From positions 62,001 to 126,000 of the forward strand of contig NZ_BAPT01000056.1 in the NCBI RefSeq assembly GCF_025995235.1: a stretch of 64,000 nt of DNA. Direction: 5' to 3'. This document shows, one piece after another, positions 42,659 to 51,648 of the stretch. Both the position numbers and the translations under genes were made by a program. Each line of letters opens with the position of its first letter. The first letter of the stretch is position 1. Below the pieces are notes generated by a model. That model searched no databases. It was given only the letters and a program-made list of their open reading frames with translations, and had not been told where the DNA came from. This stretch comes from Ameyamaea chiangmaiensis (GTDB lineage: Bacteria > Pseudomonadota > Alphaproteobacteria > Acetobacterales > Acetobacteraceae).

Positions 42659-43633
42659 ATGTCCACCCTGCAGATCAATCGGGATGTCATGGCCCGATCC
42701 TATCGCGCGATGCGCACGATCCGGGATTTTGAGGAACGGTTGCATATCGAATTCGCCACCGGGGAAATCCCGGGGTTTGTTCATCTCTATTGCGGCGAGG
42801 AAGCGTCGGGGGTGGGCGTGTGCGCAAACCTGACCGACAACGACACCATCGCCAGCACCCATCGCGGGCACGGCCACTGTATTGCCAAGGGCGTCGATGT
42901 GGGCGCGATGATGGCTGAAATCTATGGACGCAAAAGCGGTATCTGTGGCGGGAAGGGGGGGTCGATGCACATTGCCGATCTCTCACGCGGGATGCTGGGC
43001 GCCAATGGGATCGTCGGTGGTGGTCCGCCCCTGATCTGTGGTGCGGCGCTTTCGCACAAGCTGCTGAAAGACGGCGGTGTCGCGGTTGCGTTCTATGGGG
43101 ACGGTGCCTCAAACGAAGGCACGACGCTCGAAAGCCTTAACTTGGCGAGCGTCTGGCACCTGCCGGCCGTGTTTGTGGTCGAAGACAACGGCTATGGCGA
43201 GGCGACGGCCGCCAGCTATGCCGTGGCAGGCACGCAGAAAGCGCGCGCGGCCGGCTTCGGCATGGAATATTTTGAATGCGACGGCACTGATTTCTTCGAC
43301 GTCTACGAGGTGGCCGGCAAGGCGATCGAACGCGCTCGCCGTGGCGAGGGCCCCTCAATGGTCCATGTCCATCTCTCGCGCTGGTATGGTCATTTCGAGG
43401 GTGACTCGATGAGCTACCGCAAGTCCGAGGATGTTGCCGCCGAACGTCGCGACCGCGATTGTCTGGTCAAGTTCCGCAACCGCACGACCGAGGCCGGCCT
43501 GTTCACCGCTGACGAGCTGGATTCCGTCGATCAGGCGGTGCGCGACGAGATCGAGTTGTCGGTGCGCAACGCCAAGGCGGCTCCGATGCCCGAGGCGCCC
43601 GACCTGCTGTCCGACGTTTATGTTTCCTACTGA
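42659..43633 (+). CDS. acoA: Acetoin dehydrogenase E1 alpha (TPP-dependent)
   Basis: TPP-dependent alpha subunit of the acetoin-cleaving complex (acetoin + CoA + NAD to acetyl-CoA + acetaldehyde); 324 residues. The TPP-binding motif GDGASNEGT near 147-155 ends in VVEDN about 20 residues on. The E1-alpha SxRxHG-type phosphorylation-loop region is not regulatory in bacteria. GGGGAG precedes the ATG. The neighbours acoB and the hydrolase-fused acoC support acetoin over pyruvate as substrate. Confidence 0.9.
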   Translation: MSTLQINRDVMARSYRAMRTIRDFEERLHIEFATGEIPGFVHLYCGEEASGVGVCANLTDNDTIASTHRGHGHCIAKGVDVGAMMAEIYGRKSGICGGKGGSMHIADLSRGMLGANGIVGGGPPLICGAALSHKLLKDGGVAVAFYGDGASNEGTTLESLNLASVWHLPAVFVVEDNGYGEATAASYAVAGTQKARAAGFGMEYFECDGTDFFDVYEVAGKAIERARRGEGPSMVHVHLSRWYGHFEGDSMSYRKSEDVAAERRDRDCLVKFRNRTTEAGLFTADELDSVDQAVRDEIELSVRNAKAAPMPEAPDLLSDVYVSY

Positions 43634-43648
43634 GCGGGATACGACATC

Positions 43649-44677
43649 ATGAGCAAGAAAAGCTACCGCCAGGCGATCAACGAAGCGCTGCGGCAGGAAA
43701 TGCGGCGTGATCCGCGCGTCGTCCTGATCGGCGAGGACGTGGCCGGCGGCCGTGGAGGATCAGCGGGGAACAACGAATCCTGGGGCGGCGTTCTGGGCGT
43801 TACCAAGGGATTGTACACCGAATTCGGCCCTGACCGGGTGCTCGACACACCGATCAGCGAGGCCTCGTACATCGGCGCTGCGGCAGGTGCGGCGGCTACA
43901 GGTCTGCGTCCGGTCGCTGAACTGATGTTTGTCGACTTCATCGGCAGCTGTCTGGATCAGGTCATGAACCAGATGGCCAAGTTCCGTTATATGTTCGGGG
44001 GCAAGGCGCGCACCCCGCTGGTCATCCGCACCATGTATGGCGCGGGCTTCAGCGCGGCGGCACAGCACAGCCAGGCGCTGTATCCGCTGTTCACGCATAT
44101 TCCCGGCCTCAAGGTCGTGGTCCCGTCCTCGCCGTACGAAGCCAAGGGGCTGCTGATCGAGGCGATCCGCGACGATGATCCGGTGATCTTCTTCGAGAAC
44201 AAGGTCATGTATGACGACGAGGAAGAAGTGCCCGACGAGATGTATTCCATCCCGTTCGGCGAGGCGAACCTGACCCGCGAGGGCGGCGACGTGACGCTGA
44301 TCGCCATCGGGCGCATGGTGAAGCTGGCCAACGAGGCCGCCGACCGCCTGAAGGCCGAGGGCATCGGCTGCACCGTGATCGACCCGCGCACGACATCGCC
44401 ACTCGACACCGCGACCATCCTGGAATGCGTGGCCGAGACGGGCCGGGTCGTTATCGTCGATGAATCCAGCCCGCGCTGCGGTATGGCGGCTGACCTGTCG
44501 GCCCTGATCGCCGAGGAAGCGTTCGCCGACCTGAAGGCGCCGATCCGTCGCGTGATGCCGCCGCACACCCCGGTGCCGTTCGCCAGCACGCTCGAGTCCC
44601 TCTACGTGCCCGACGTCAACCGCATCATCTCGGCGGTTCGGTCCGTCGCGCCTCAAACCGCCGAAAGGGTCGCCTGA
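43649..44677 (+). CDS. acoB: Acetoin dehydrogenase E1 beta
   Basis: Partner of AcoA in the alpha2-beta2 E1 component; 342 residues. Conserved transketolase-type pyrimidine-binding domain (GEDVAGGRGGSAGNNESWGGVLG, EASYIGAAAGAAATGLRPVAE) and C-terminal domain (DPRTTSPLDTATI). It lies 15 nt after acoA and 1 nt before acoC. Confidence 0.92.
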   Translation: MSKKSYRQAINEALRQEMRRDPRVVLIGEDVAGGRGGSAGNNESWGGVLGVTKGLYTEFGPDRVLDTPISEASYIGAAAGAAATGLRPVAELMFVDFIGSCLDQVMNQMAKFRYMFGGKARTPLVIRTMYGAGFSAAAQHSQALYPLFTHIPGLKVVVPSSPYEAKGLLIEAIRDDDPVIFFENKVMYDDEEEVPDEMYSIPFGEANLTREGGDVTLIAIGRMVKLANEAADRLKAEGIGCTVIDPRTTSPLDTATILECVAETGRVVIVDESSPRCGMAADLSALIAEEAFADLKAPIRRVMPPHTPVPFASTLESLYVPDVNRIISAVRSVAPQTAERVA

Positions 44678-44678
44678 C

Positions 44679-45806
44679 ATGGCCGACACCATTACCCCGA
44701 TCGTCATGCCCAAGTTCGGTCTGGCCATGACGGAGGGCAAGCTTGCGTTCTGGTCCGTGGATGATGGAGACACGCTGAAGGTCGGTGACGAAATCGCCGA
44801 TATCGAGACCAGCAAGATCACCAACGCCTACGAAAGCCCGGTCGATGGTGTCCTGCGCCGCAAGGTCGCGGCGGCGGGCGACACGCTGCGCGTCGGTGCG
44901 TTGATCGGTGTCGTGGCTCCGGCCGACGTGTCTGATGCCGACATCGACAGCTTCATCGAGACGTTCCAGTCCACCGCCGTCGTCGAGGATGACGAGGGCG
45001 CGGTCGCGACGGTCACCGAACCCACGCAGATCGACATCGGCGGCCAATCCATCCGTGTGTTGGACCTGCATGGCCCCGACGGTGTGCCGGTGCTGCTGAT
45101 CCACGGATTTGGCGGCGATCTGAACGGCTGGCTGTTCACCCAGCCGCCGTTGGCCGTCGAGCGTCGGGCGATCAGCTTCGATCTGCCTGGTCACGGCGGT
45201 TCGGACAAGACCGTCGAGGACGGCAGCAAGGAAGCCCTGGCGAAGGTGGCGCTGGGCGTTCTCGATGCGCTGGGTGTCGACAAGGCGCATCTGGTCGGGC
45301 ATTCGCTCGGCGGTGGGGTAGCGATCGCTGCGGCCGCCGCCGCACCGGAACGCGTCGCGTCGCTGAGCCTGATCGCACCGGCCGGATTGGGTTCGGAGAT
45401 CAATGGCGACTTCATCACGACGATGGCCGAGGCGACGCGCACGCGCGACATAGAAGCCGGGTTGCGCCCACTGTTCGCCGATCCCGGGCTGGTCAGCCGC
45501 GACATGGTTCAGGACATGCAGCGCTTCAAGCGCATCGATGGCGTGACAGCGGCACTGCGCGCCATTGCGGCTGCCAACTTCCCCGACGGCCATCAGGCCG
45601 ACCTCACACGGTCCAGGCTGGAGGAACTGTCGGCCCCGGTCCAGATCATCTGGGGCGAGGCCGATGCGGTCGTGCCGGTGGCCCAGTCGGCCGACCTGCC
45701 CGATCGTATCGCGGTCCATGTTCTGGCCGGTGCCGGGCATATGCCGCAGATGGAGCAAACGGCTGCGGTCAACAAACTTCTGATCGCTTTTCTTGCCGCC
45801 CATTGA
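44679..45806 (+). CDS. acoC: Acetoin dehydrogenase E2: lipoyl domain fused to alpha/beta hydrolase
   Basis: A 375-residue acyltransferase component. The N-terminal lipoyl domain has Lys46 in ETSKITN as the lipoylation site. After a linker (about 85-115) comes an alpha/beta-hydrolase domain with nucleophile Ser209 (GHSLGG), an Asp in WGEADAVVP and a His in GAGHMPQME. This fused architecture is the mark of AcoC. No E3 (lipoamide dehydrogenase) gene is linked, so an E3 from elsewhere must complete the complex. Confidence 0.93.
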   Translation: MADTITPIVMPKFGLAMTEGKLAFWSVDDGDTLKVGDEIADIETSKITNAYESPVDGVLRRKVAAAGDTLRVGALIGVVAPADVSDADIDSFIETFQSTAVVEDDEGAVATVTEPTQIDIGGQSIRVLDLHGPDGVPVLLIHGFGGDLNGWLFTQPPLAVERRAISFDLPGHGGSDKTVEDGSKEALAKVALGVLDALGVDKAHLVGHSLGGGVAIAAAAAAPERVASLSLIAPAGLGSEINGDFITTMAEATRTRDIEAGLRPLFADPGLVSRDMVQDMQRFKRIDGVTAALRAIAAANFPDGHQADLTRSRLEELSAPVQIIWGEADAVVPVAQSADLPDRIAVHVLAGAGHMPQMEQTAAVNKLLIAFLAAH

Positions 45807-45815
45807 GTAGACCAC

Positions 45816-45847
45816 ACGCCGCGCTCGCTGCTTAGCGGACGCGGCGT
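45816..45847 (+). terminator. Possible terminator after acoC
   Basis: ACGCCGCG (45816-45823) pairs with CGCGGCGT (45840-45847) across a 16-nt loop that can itself fold. TCGTGTTTTC follows. It is placed 10 nt after the acoC stop. Confidence 0.5.
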
Positions 45848-45919
45848 TCGTGTTTTCGAAAAGCCCCAGTTCAGACCGATTGAACCATCACGCGTCGCCA
45901 GTTCACCAGCCTGTCGGTC

Positions 45920-47255
45920 ATGAGCGATGCGACGCTGGTCATCACTGCGCAGACATCGGGCCCCGGCTATGCCTTTGCGACGCAGGGTTTCGAGATTCGC
46001 GGCAACGGCGCGATCGTCGTCGACACACCGTCCAGGGGTCGAACTTGGCGGTGTGAACGAGATCGAAGGCACGCTGACGATCCGTAACAACGACGGTAAC
46101 GTCGTCCTCGATTCAACGCGCCTGAGCGGGTCGGGCACGCTGGTGCTCGACAACGCGACCCTGGGTTCGGCGGCCGAGCCGATCCGCGTCGATCTCGGCC
46201 AGATCCAGATGACGGACGGCAGCACGCTGTATACGGGCTACCACGCCGCCGGGACCGAGATGTCGTTCGACAACAGCGACAACACCGTCGTGTTCACGTC
46301 CTAAGAAGACGCGGTGTCGACGCGTTTCGACAACGTGTCGGACAAGACCCATTTCGCCATCGTCGCGACCGACGGCGTGGCGCCCGCCTCGGGCCGCTAT
46401 GTCGATAACGGCGACGGTTCCTACAGCATGGTGGTGACGTTCACCAACGGCAAGACGCTGACGATCAGCGACATCCACATGGCCGAGGGCTAACAGCCCC
46501 AGGGCGTCGTGTTTCATCAGATGTCGAATGGAACATGGGATTTCGATACAACGGTCACGCCGGCGACGTGCTTTCTGTCCGGGACGCGCATCCGGACCGC
46601 GCGTGGAGAGGTCGCGGTTGAGGACATCCGTGTCGGCGACCAGCTCGCGGTTCTCGACGCGTGCGACGCTTTCCGCCCGGTGGTGTGGGTGGGTCAGCGC
46701 ATGGTGCGCTCCAACCCGCGCAAGCCCCTGACCGAGGCCGGATATCCGGTACGGATTCTGGCCGATGCCTTCGGCGATGCGCGCGGCCGAGAGGGGGCTG
46801 GCCGCATCCGCGCCTGTTGCGGTGACAGCCGATCCGGCTCTGGTCGTGACCACGCAGGCGGGCACCGTGCTTCGTTCGGTGCACGTGCGCGATGGGTACG
46901 TGGTCTTCGCGCTGCCTGCTGGTACGGACAGCGTTGTTCTGCACTCGCGCACGCGCGGCCGGCTGATGTGGTCGGCCCGTTCTGCGACGATCGTCGCGCG
47001 CTTTGCGTGCTGGTCGGGGCGGTGCGTGTGTGGGAGCAGGAGGCGATGCACGTCGTCGACGCACACTGCACGCAGGCCGATCTCGCCGGCTGGCACGGTG
47101 TCGAGGCCGCACCGATGCGCTGGACGGCGGGGCGTGCGGTTCTGCCGCTGGGTCGCGCGTTTGACACGGACGGGATGCTCAGCATCGAAATCGTGACGGC
47201 GGGCCCGTATTGCGCCGATGAGGATGAGACCGGCGCCGAGGCCCGCGCCTCCTGA
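45920..47255 (+). pseudogene. Hint-domain surface protein pseudogene
   Basis: The reading frame runs in pieces: a beta-rich passenger part (GFEIRGNGAIVVDT, frameshift near 46030, then VNEIEGTLTIRNNDGNVVLD), an in-frame TAA at 46302-46304, more passenger (RFDNVSDKTHFAIV), a second TAA at 46491-46493, then an intact Hint-domain start (TPATCFLSGTRIRTARGEVA, near 46556-46615), a frameshift near 46780, and the Hint-family C-terminus (ADLAGWHGVEAAPMRWT near 47080). Such Hint_2 proteins are numerous in Acetobacteraceae. Two stops and at least two shifts rule out a working product. Confidence 0.85.
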
Positions 47256-47299
47256 TCGGGCGCCCTGTCGCCCGAGGGCGGGCAGCGATAGTCGTGAAG

Positions 47300-47332
47300 A
47301 AGCCCGGAACACCACCTGTTCCGGGCTTTTTT
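47300..47332 (+). terminator. Intrinsic terminator after the Hint pseudogene
   Basis: AGCCCGGAACA (47301-47311) pairs perfectly with TGTTCCGGGCT (47317-47327), with a CCACC loop and T6 ending at 47332. It shows that the decayed gene was once a transcribed unit. Confidence 0.92.
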
Positions 47333-47519
47333 CGTGCCGGCCGCAGAGTGGCCTTCCCGCACGAGCCATGCGGCCCGCGAGGGATCTCCGTGCATGGACC
47401 GGTTGGCGGTGCTCGCAACCGCGTATTGCGGAAGACGTTGACGCACTGTTCGATGCGCGGCGGGAGCAAACAGGCATTACCAGTCTTACCGTCGCGCGTC
47501 CCAAGCGGGGAACGAGTGC

Positions 47520-47849
47520 ATGATCTTTAGAAAAACCCTTTTGACCCTGGCTGCGGTAGCGCTGATGCCGACGGCGTTTGCCTGGGCGCAGGCGGACTCG
47601 CAGCCCAGCGGGCAGGTGCCCACGGCCGAGAGCGCGGCACGGGCCCAGGGCAAGTCGCCGGCGTCGGCGCTGGACCATGGCAAGCGTGTGACGCCATCGA
47701 CGCGCAACAAGGCGTGGCGGCAACTCAAGAGCGAACAGCGGTCGCCCACACCCGCCGCGCCGATGACCGCGAACCAGCATGAGGTATCGCGCAGTGACGC
47801 GGAGCAGGAGGCCGGGCACACCCTGCCGGGGACGCCGTCCGGCAACTAG
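47520..47849 (+). CDS. Small exported protein of unknown function
   Basis: A 109-residue protein with a clear signal peptide (MIFRKTLLTLAAVALMPTAFAWAQA, cleavage probably after AWA or AQA). The mature 85 residues are polar, Ala/Ser/Gln-rich and lack Cys or a recognisable domain, so it is probably disordered in the periplasm. I do not recognise the family. A weak hairpin (47859-47881) follows the stop. Confidence 0.7.
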   Translation: MIFRKTLLTLAAVALMPTAFAWAQADSQPSGQVPTAESAARAQGKSPASALDHGKRVTPSTRNKAWRQLKSEQRSPTPAAPMTANQHEVSRSDAEQEAGHTLPGTPSGN

Positions 47850-47897
47850 GCGGCGACGGGGGCGGGCTTCTCGCCCACCCCTGTTTCTTTCAGAAAA

Positions 47898-47912
47898 TGC
47901 AAGTCATTTGCA
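47898..47912. promoter_or_regulatory. Fur/Mur-box-like palindrome upstream of the ferritin gene
   Basis: TGCAAGTCATTTGCA is a 5-5-5 inverted repeat (TGCAA-N5-TTGCA) 79 bp before the ferritin-like start. It resembles the TGCAA/TTGCA arms of alphaproteobacterial Fur/Mur sites and is followed by an AT-rich TATAAAAAA stretch that may be the -10 region. The window also encodes Fur (35075-35515). Confidence 0.5.
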
Positions 47913-47990
47913 ACGGGTATAAAAAATCCATCCTTTTAATGAACCCGTGGGCGTTCACCGCATTCATCTCCTGAACGAAGGAGAGATAAC

Positions 47991-48572
47991 ATGCCTGACA
48001 CCGCCGTCCGCGCACATACGAAGCCCGACGCATTCCTGTCCGATGTGACGACCCTGCGTGAGCGGGCGCGCAAGAGCCTCGATAATGGTGCGGTGACGCC
48101 GACCTACGAGGGTGACAAGGACAAGGCGATCGAACTGCTGCAGAACGTGCTGGCGACCGAGATCGTGTGCGTGCTGCGCTACACGATGCATTCCATCTCG
48201 GTCGAGGGGCTGAGCAGCCAGAGCGTTGCTGAAGAGTTCGCCGAGCACGCCAAGGATGAACGCCAGCACGTCATGGCCGCAGCCGAACGCATCGACCAGC
48301 TTGGCGGCATCCCCAACTTCAACCCGGAGGGTCTGGCCAGCCGCTCGGCCACCGAATATGGACAGCCCGGGACGTTGGTGGAAATGGTCAAACAGGACCT
48401 GATCGCGGAGCGGATTGCCATCGATCATTATCGCGAACTGATCCGCTATTTCGGTGACAAGGACCCGACAACCCGAATCATGCTCGAAGGTTTTCTGGCC
48501 GACGAGGAAGACCACGCGACCGACATGCATGACCTTCTGGTCTCGCATGAGGGACGCCCCTTCCTCGACTGA
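47991..48572 (+). CDS. Ferritin-like diiron protein (bacterioferritin-related)
   Basis: A 193-residue four-helix-bundle protein with the full set of diiron ligands: Glu in ATEIVCVLRY, ExxH in EHAKDERQH, Glu in DLIAERIAIDHY, and ExxH in DEEDHATDMHD. It probably stores or oxidises iron. It differs from classical Bfr, since no Met clearly matches the haem ligand. GGAGAG precedes the ATG, and a Fur-box-like palindrome lies upstream. A 12-bp hairpin separates it from the convergent TonB receptor. Confidence 0.87.
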   Translation: MPDTAVRAHTKPDAFLSDVTTLRERARKSLDNGAVTPTYEGDKDKAIELLQNVLATEIVCVLRYTMHSISVEGLSSQSVAEEFAEHAKDERQHVMAAAERIDQLGGIPNFNPEGLASRSATEYGQPGTLVEMVKQDLIAERIAIDHYRELIRYFGDKDPTTRIMLEGFLADEEDHATDMHDLLVSHEGRPFLD

Positions 48573-48602
48573 CCGATTGACGCCTGATCAGGCGGGATCG
48601 GT

Positions 48603-48635
48603 AAAAGCCGCGCGGAGACCTCTCCGCGCGGCTCT
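48603..48635. terminator. Terminator between ferritin and TonB receptor genes
   Basis: AGCCGCGCGGAG (48606-48617) and CTCCGCGCGGCT (48622-48633) form a perfect 12-bp stem with an ACCT loop. The AAAA at 48603-48606 gives a T-run on the minus strand, so it best terminates the TonB receptor transcript; the + side is weaker. Confidence 0.78.
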
Positions 48636-48641
48636 TGCGCG

Positions 48642-50807
48642 TCAGAAAGATGCCGTCAGGCTGACATTGAACGAGCGCCCCATGCCCGCGACCGGCGAGA
48701 GTGCGGGATCGGCCCGGCCGGTGCCCAGATAGAGGCCGCCCAGCGGGAGGTCGTATTTCTGGTTCAGAACATTGTCGATCCCAGCGTCAACCGTGACATT
48801 CCGCCAGCGATAGCTCCCACCAAGGCCAAGGAGGGCATAGCCCGGTGTGCGGCTTTCGGCGCGCAGCCAGTCGACGGTGCCTTTGGCCTTGACGAACGTC
48901 ATCTCCACCCGGCCCGTCCACCGGCCCTTTACCTCGTGCAACGCGATGGAGCCATTGGCCGGCATCTGGTGATAGAGGCCCGAATGGCTGACGAGATCCT
49001 GCCCGCGTACCCAATTCAGGTTCGCCGTGATGTGACCGGCGCCAAGGCGGTCGCTGCTCCACAGATGGGCTTCGACCGAATTGTTGATTCCATAGCTTTG
49101 GGCGTTGTGATTCACGAACTGAAGCGTCGCGAGACCGCTGCTGAAGGTTCCGATCCGTCGCACGTTGATGTAGTCGTGGGTGTACGTGAAAAACGGCTGG
49201 ACCTTTACCGACCACATCCCTGCGTGAGGATCGTGCCAGTCGAACGTGACGCTGGCGGTGTTTGCGACCTCCGGCTTGAGGGCGAGATTGCCGACATAGC
49301 CATTGCCGTCGCCGAACCAGCCGATCATCTGTGTCGCCATGCTGCCCATCCCCCACGCGTAGCGTTCATACAGGTTGGGCGAGCGGGTCTTGCGCGCGTA
49401 GCCGCCCTCGATGGACAGGTCGTCACGCGGGGTCCAGCGGGCGGTGGCCGTGACGTCGAAATTCACGTCCGTTCGCCCGCGCGCGCTGGCGTTGAAGCGC
49501 TGGGCGGCCGCGGCGTCGGCGGCGGACATCATGCCGGTCCACGAGTACGGGGCGACCGGCCCGGTGTTCATCATCACGACGTCGTTCCGCAGGCCAAGCT
49601 GCGTGGACAGGTGCCGGGTCCAGCGCGCGTTCCATTCGATGTAATGGCCCAGCCGATCGCGGCGGCCGTCATTGATGGTGTGGAATGTGCCCGGCCCCAT
49701 CATCATGCTGCCGGTCAGGGGCGGCCACCAGTCGTTCAGCCCGTTATGGTCGAACGAACTGCCCAGCCCGAGCGTATGGCGGCGGCCCAGCGGTATCGTG
49801 GCCTTGAGCGCATAGCCGGCGGTGCGCTCCTGCGTGTTCATCGGCATACCGGTGGTGTCCGAATGGCCGCCCTTGTCGCCCATCATGTTCATGGCGTGGT
49901 CGACGCGCTGCCAGAAGCCCCGCGCCTCCAGCGTGCCCCAGCTGAAATCGCCGGTATACTTGCCGTTGACGTAGGTCGAACGGTTGTTGGTCATGTCCAT
50001 GTACTGGTTGGGAAAGCCCTCGTACGGGATGTCCTGCTGCCCGACGGTCACGGCCAGCTGGTGATGCTCGCGGCGCAGTCCGAGGGTCACGGCGTGGTTG
50101 AAGGTCAGATAGCTCGTCGAGCGCACCTGCCGCCCGTCGCCGCCTTCGCGGTAGTTACTGGCATGGGCGTAGGAGCCGGTGTAGCGCAGGCTGACCCGTT
50201 CCCCGGCGACGGTGATCGTGCCCGAGGCGCCCGAGCCACCGCCGTTGCTGCGGTAGTCGCCGCGCACATGGCCGCTCACCAGAAGCTTGCCGTCCGAGGC
50301 GAAGAGCGGATCGCGCCGCTCGACCTTGATCGTGCCGCCGATGCTGTCGCCGCCGTCGCTAACCGGGGTGATCCCGGCGAGCGCCTCGGCGACCGAGACG
50401 CTGTCCGGATCGACATAGGACAGTGCCGGATTCATGTGATTGGGGCACGCGGCGGCGATACGCACGCCGTCGACCAGCGTCGCGACGCGATCATCGGCCA
50501 TGCCGTTGAGCACCGGCAGGGCCGACACGCCGCCCGCGTTGTAGGTGCTGAAGCCCAGGGCGTGTCTGAACAGGCCCGTTGCATCCGGGTTGCCCGGCTG
50601 GGACCGGCGCTCGCCCGTTACGGTGATGCGTTCGATCGCGTCGGGGGTGCCGGTTGTCGACATGTCCGCAGGGTGATCGGCGGACGGAATGGGGGTCGCA
50701 TCGGCCCCGCGCGCTGGCGCGGCCGCAAGCCCGAACAGGCCGACAAGCAGCACTGAACGAGCCGTGACGCGCACGCGGGGCGTGTGCGTCGGCTGGGAAG
50801 AAGGCAT
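48642..50807 (-). CDS. TonB-dependent copper receptor, OprC/NosA-like
   Basis: Outer-membrane beta-barrel with a plug domain, 721 residues from the minus-strand ATG 50807; signal peptide to about residue 35. The plug carries CPNHM (121-125), a Cys-x3-Met in the family context MNPALSYVDP. A His-x-Met (304-306) occurs about 180 residues later, the same order and spacing as the copper site known in OprC (Cys143-x3-Met147 and His323-x-Met325). Met/His-rich loops (MNMMGDKGGH, GMPMN, GSMMMGPGTF) add to this. The upstream neighbour is a DUF2946 gene. Confidence 0.9.
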   Translation of the reverse strand: MPSSQPTHTPRVRVTARSVLLVGLFGLAAAPARGADATPIPSADHPADMSTTGTPDAIERITVTGERRSQPGNPDATGLFRHALGFSTYNAGGVSALPVLNGMADDRVATLVDGVRIAAACPNHMNPALSYVDPDSVSVAEALAGITPVSDGGDSIGGTIKVERRDPLFASDGKLLVSGHVRGDYRSNGGGSGASGTITVAGERVSLRYTGSYAHASNYREGGDGRQVRSTSYLTFNHAVTLGLRREHHQLAVTVGQQDIPYEGFPNQYMDMTNNRSTYVNGKYTGDFSWGTLEARGFWQRVDHAMNMMGDKGGHSDTTGMPMNTQERTAGYALKATIPLGRRHTLGLGSSFDHNGLNDWWPPLTGSMMMGPGTFHTINDGRRDRLGHYIEWNARWTRHLSTQLGLRNDVVMMNTGPVAPYSWTGMMSAADAAAAQRFNASARGRTDVNFDVTATARWTPRDDLSIEGGYARKTRSPNLYERYAWGMGSMATQMIGWFGDGNGYVGNLALKPEVANTASVTFDWHDPHAGMWSVKVQPFFTYTHDYINVRRIGTFSSGLATLQFVNHNAQSYGINNSVEAHLWSSDRLGAGHITANLNWVRGQDLVSHSGLYHQMPANGSIALHEVKGRWTGRVEMTFVKAKGTVDWLRAESRTPGYALLGLGGSYRWRNVTVDAGIDNVLNQKYDLPLGGLYLGTGRADPALSPVAGMGRSFNVSLTASF

Positions 50808-50871
50808 GAAGAAGCGTCCTGAAAAGCGGTCTCTGTCGGATCGCGCGCGGCGCGCAATCAATGAGGGCAGG

Positions 50872-51321
50872 TCAGGAGCGGGATGGTGGCCCGCGGCCGG
50901 GCGGGCGGTCACGCAGGGCCGGAGGGGGGGCGCGCGGCTGGCCGGGGCGCGCACGGATGCCGTAGGCGATCATGGAGAGCGCCGGCATCGCGACGCCGTC
51001 CGCCGTCAGAAACGCCGCGATATGCAGCAGCGGGCAGAGCGGGCACCCACCGTCGTCATGCGAATGGTCATGATGCGGCATGCCGGGGTGGGTCATGGCG
51101 GCGGCCATGGCGCGCATGCCGCTCATGCCCGGCATGGCGTCCATTGGCGCCGGGGCCGCGATGTCGATGCCGGTCAGATGCCGAAGCGCCGCGCGTGGCG
51201 TGGCGCCCGGCGTCGCGTCGGTCTGCAACGCGATCTGGCCCAGAAAGCCGATCAGGATCGTGAGGACGACAAGCCAGCGGCCGGTTCCCGGTCGTGTCGC
51301 GCGGGCAGTTCGCAGTGTCAT
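50872..51321 (-). CDS. DUF2946-family Met/His-rich membrane-anchored protein
   Basis: A 149-residue protein with an N-terminal hydrophobic anchor (about 16-31), then a region rich in Met and His (residues 60-89, with PMDAMPGMSGMRAM and MPHHDHSHDD) and a CPLC motif (93-96). DUF2946 proteins often lie beside TonB copper receptors and are thought to handle copper. It is 64 bp upstream of the receptor on the same strand, probably as one operon. The start is not certain: no strong ribosome-binding site precedes ATG 51321. Confidence 0.8.
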   Translation of the reverse strand: MTLRTARATRPGTGRWLVVLTILIGFLGQIALQTDATPGATPRAALRHLTGIDIAAPAPMDAMPGMSGMRAMAAAMTHPGMPHHDHSHDDGGCPLCPLLHIAAFLTADGVAMPALSMIAYGIRARPGQPRAPPPALRDRPPGRGPPSRS

Positions 51322-51648
51322 CTCGGGCCGATCGGCGTCCCTCCCTCCGTGTCTTCACGGCACGGTGAGGAAAGGCTTACCGGGTTGGGGACGCCAAATC
51401 CACCCCTGCCGACGCCGCGCCTCGGGCCGGTGTGCCCTGCACGACCCGGGAGGGGCCGGTCATCGTCGCATGCGGGACCCGTCGAGCGGGGACCTCTCCG
51501 TCGGGGCTCCCCCGTTCGGATCCCGGCGAAAGTGAGGCGTTCCTGACCGTTCGGACAAAGTCCTGTTCAGATACGGTATGGCAATGATACAGCGGACATG
51601 CGCATGCCCGGTATGTGTCGTCTTACCTTCTGGCCCGAGGAGCCCCCC
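51322..51648. other. Divergent intergenic region, no gene seen
   Basis: These 327 bp separate the copper pair (minus) from the nucleoside-hydrolase pair (plus). It should hold both promoters, but I see no clear -35/-10 pair, no riboswitch and no remnant gene. A GAGGAG Shine-Dalgarno (51638-51643) belongs to the hydrolase gene. Confidence 0.5.

Noticed and set aside
48936..50756. 606-codon plus-strand frame opposite the TonB receptor
   Set aside because: The minus strand encodes a complete TonB receptor with signal peptide and barrel; the plus frame has no motif.
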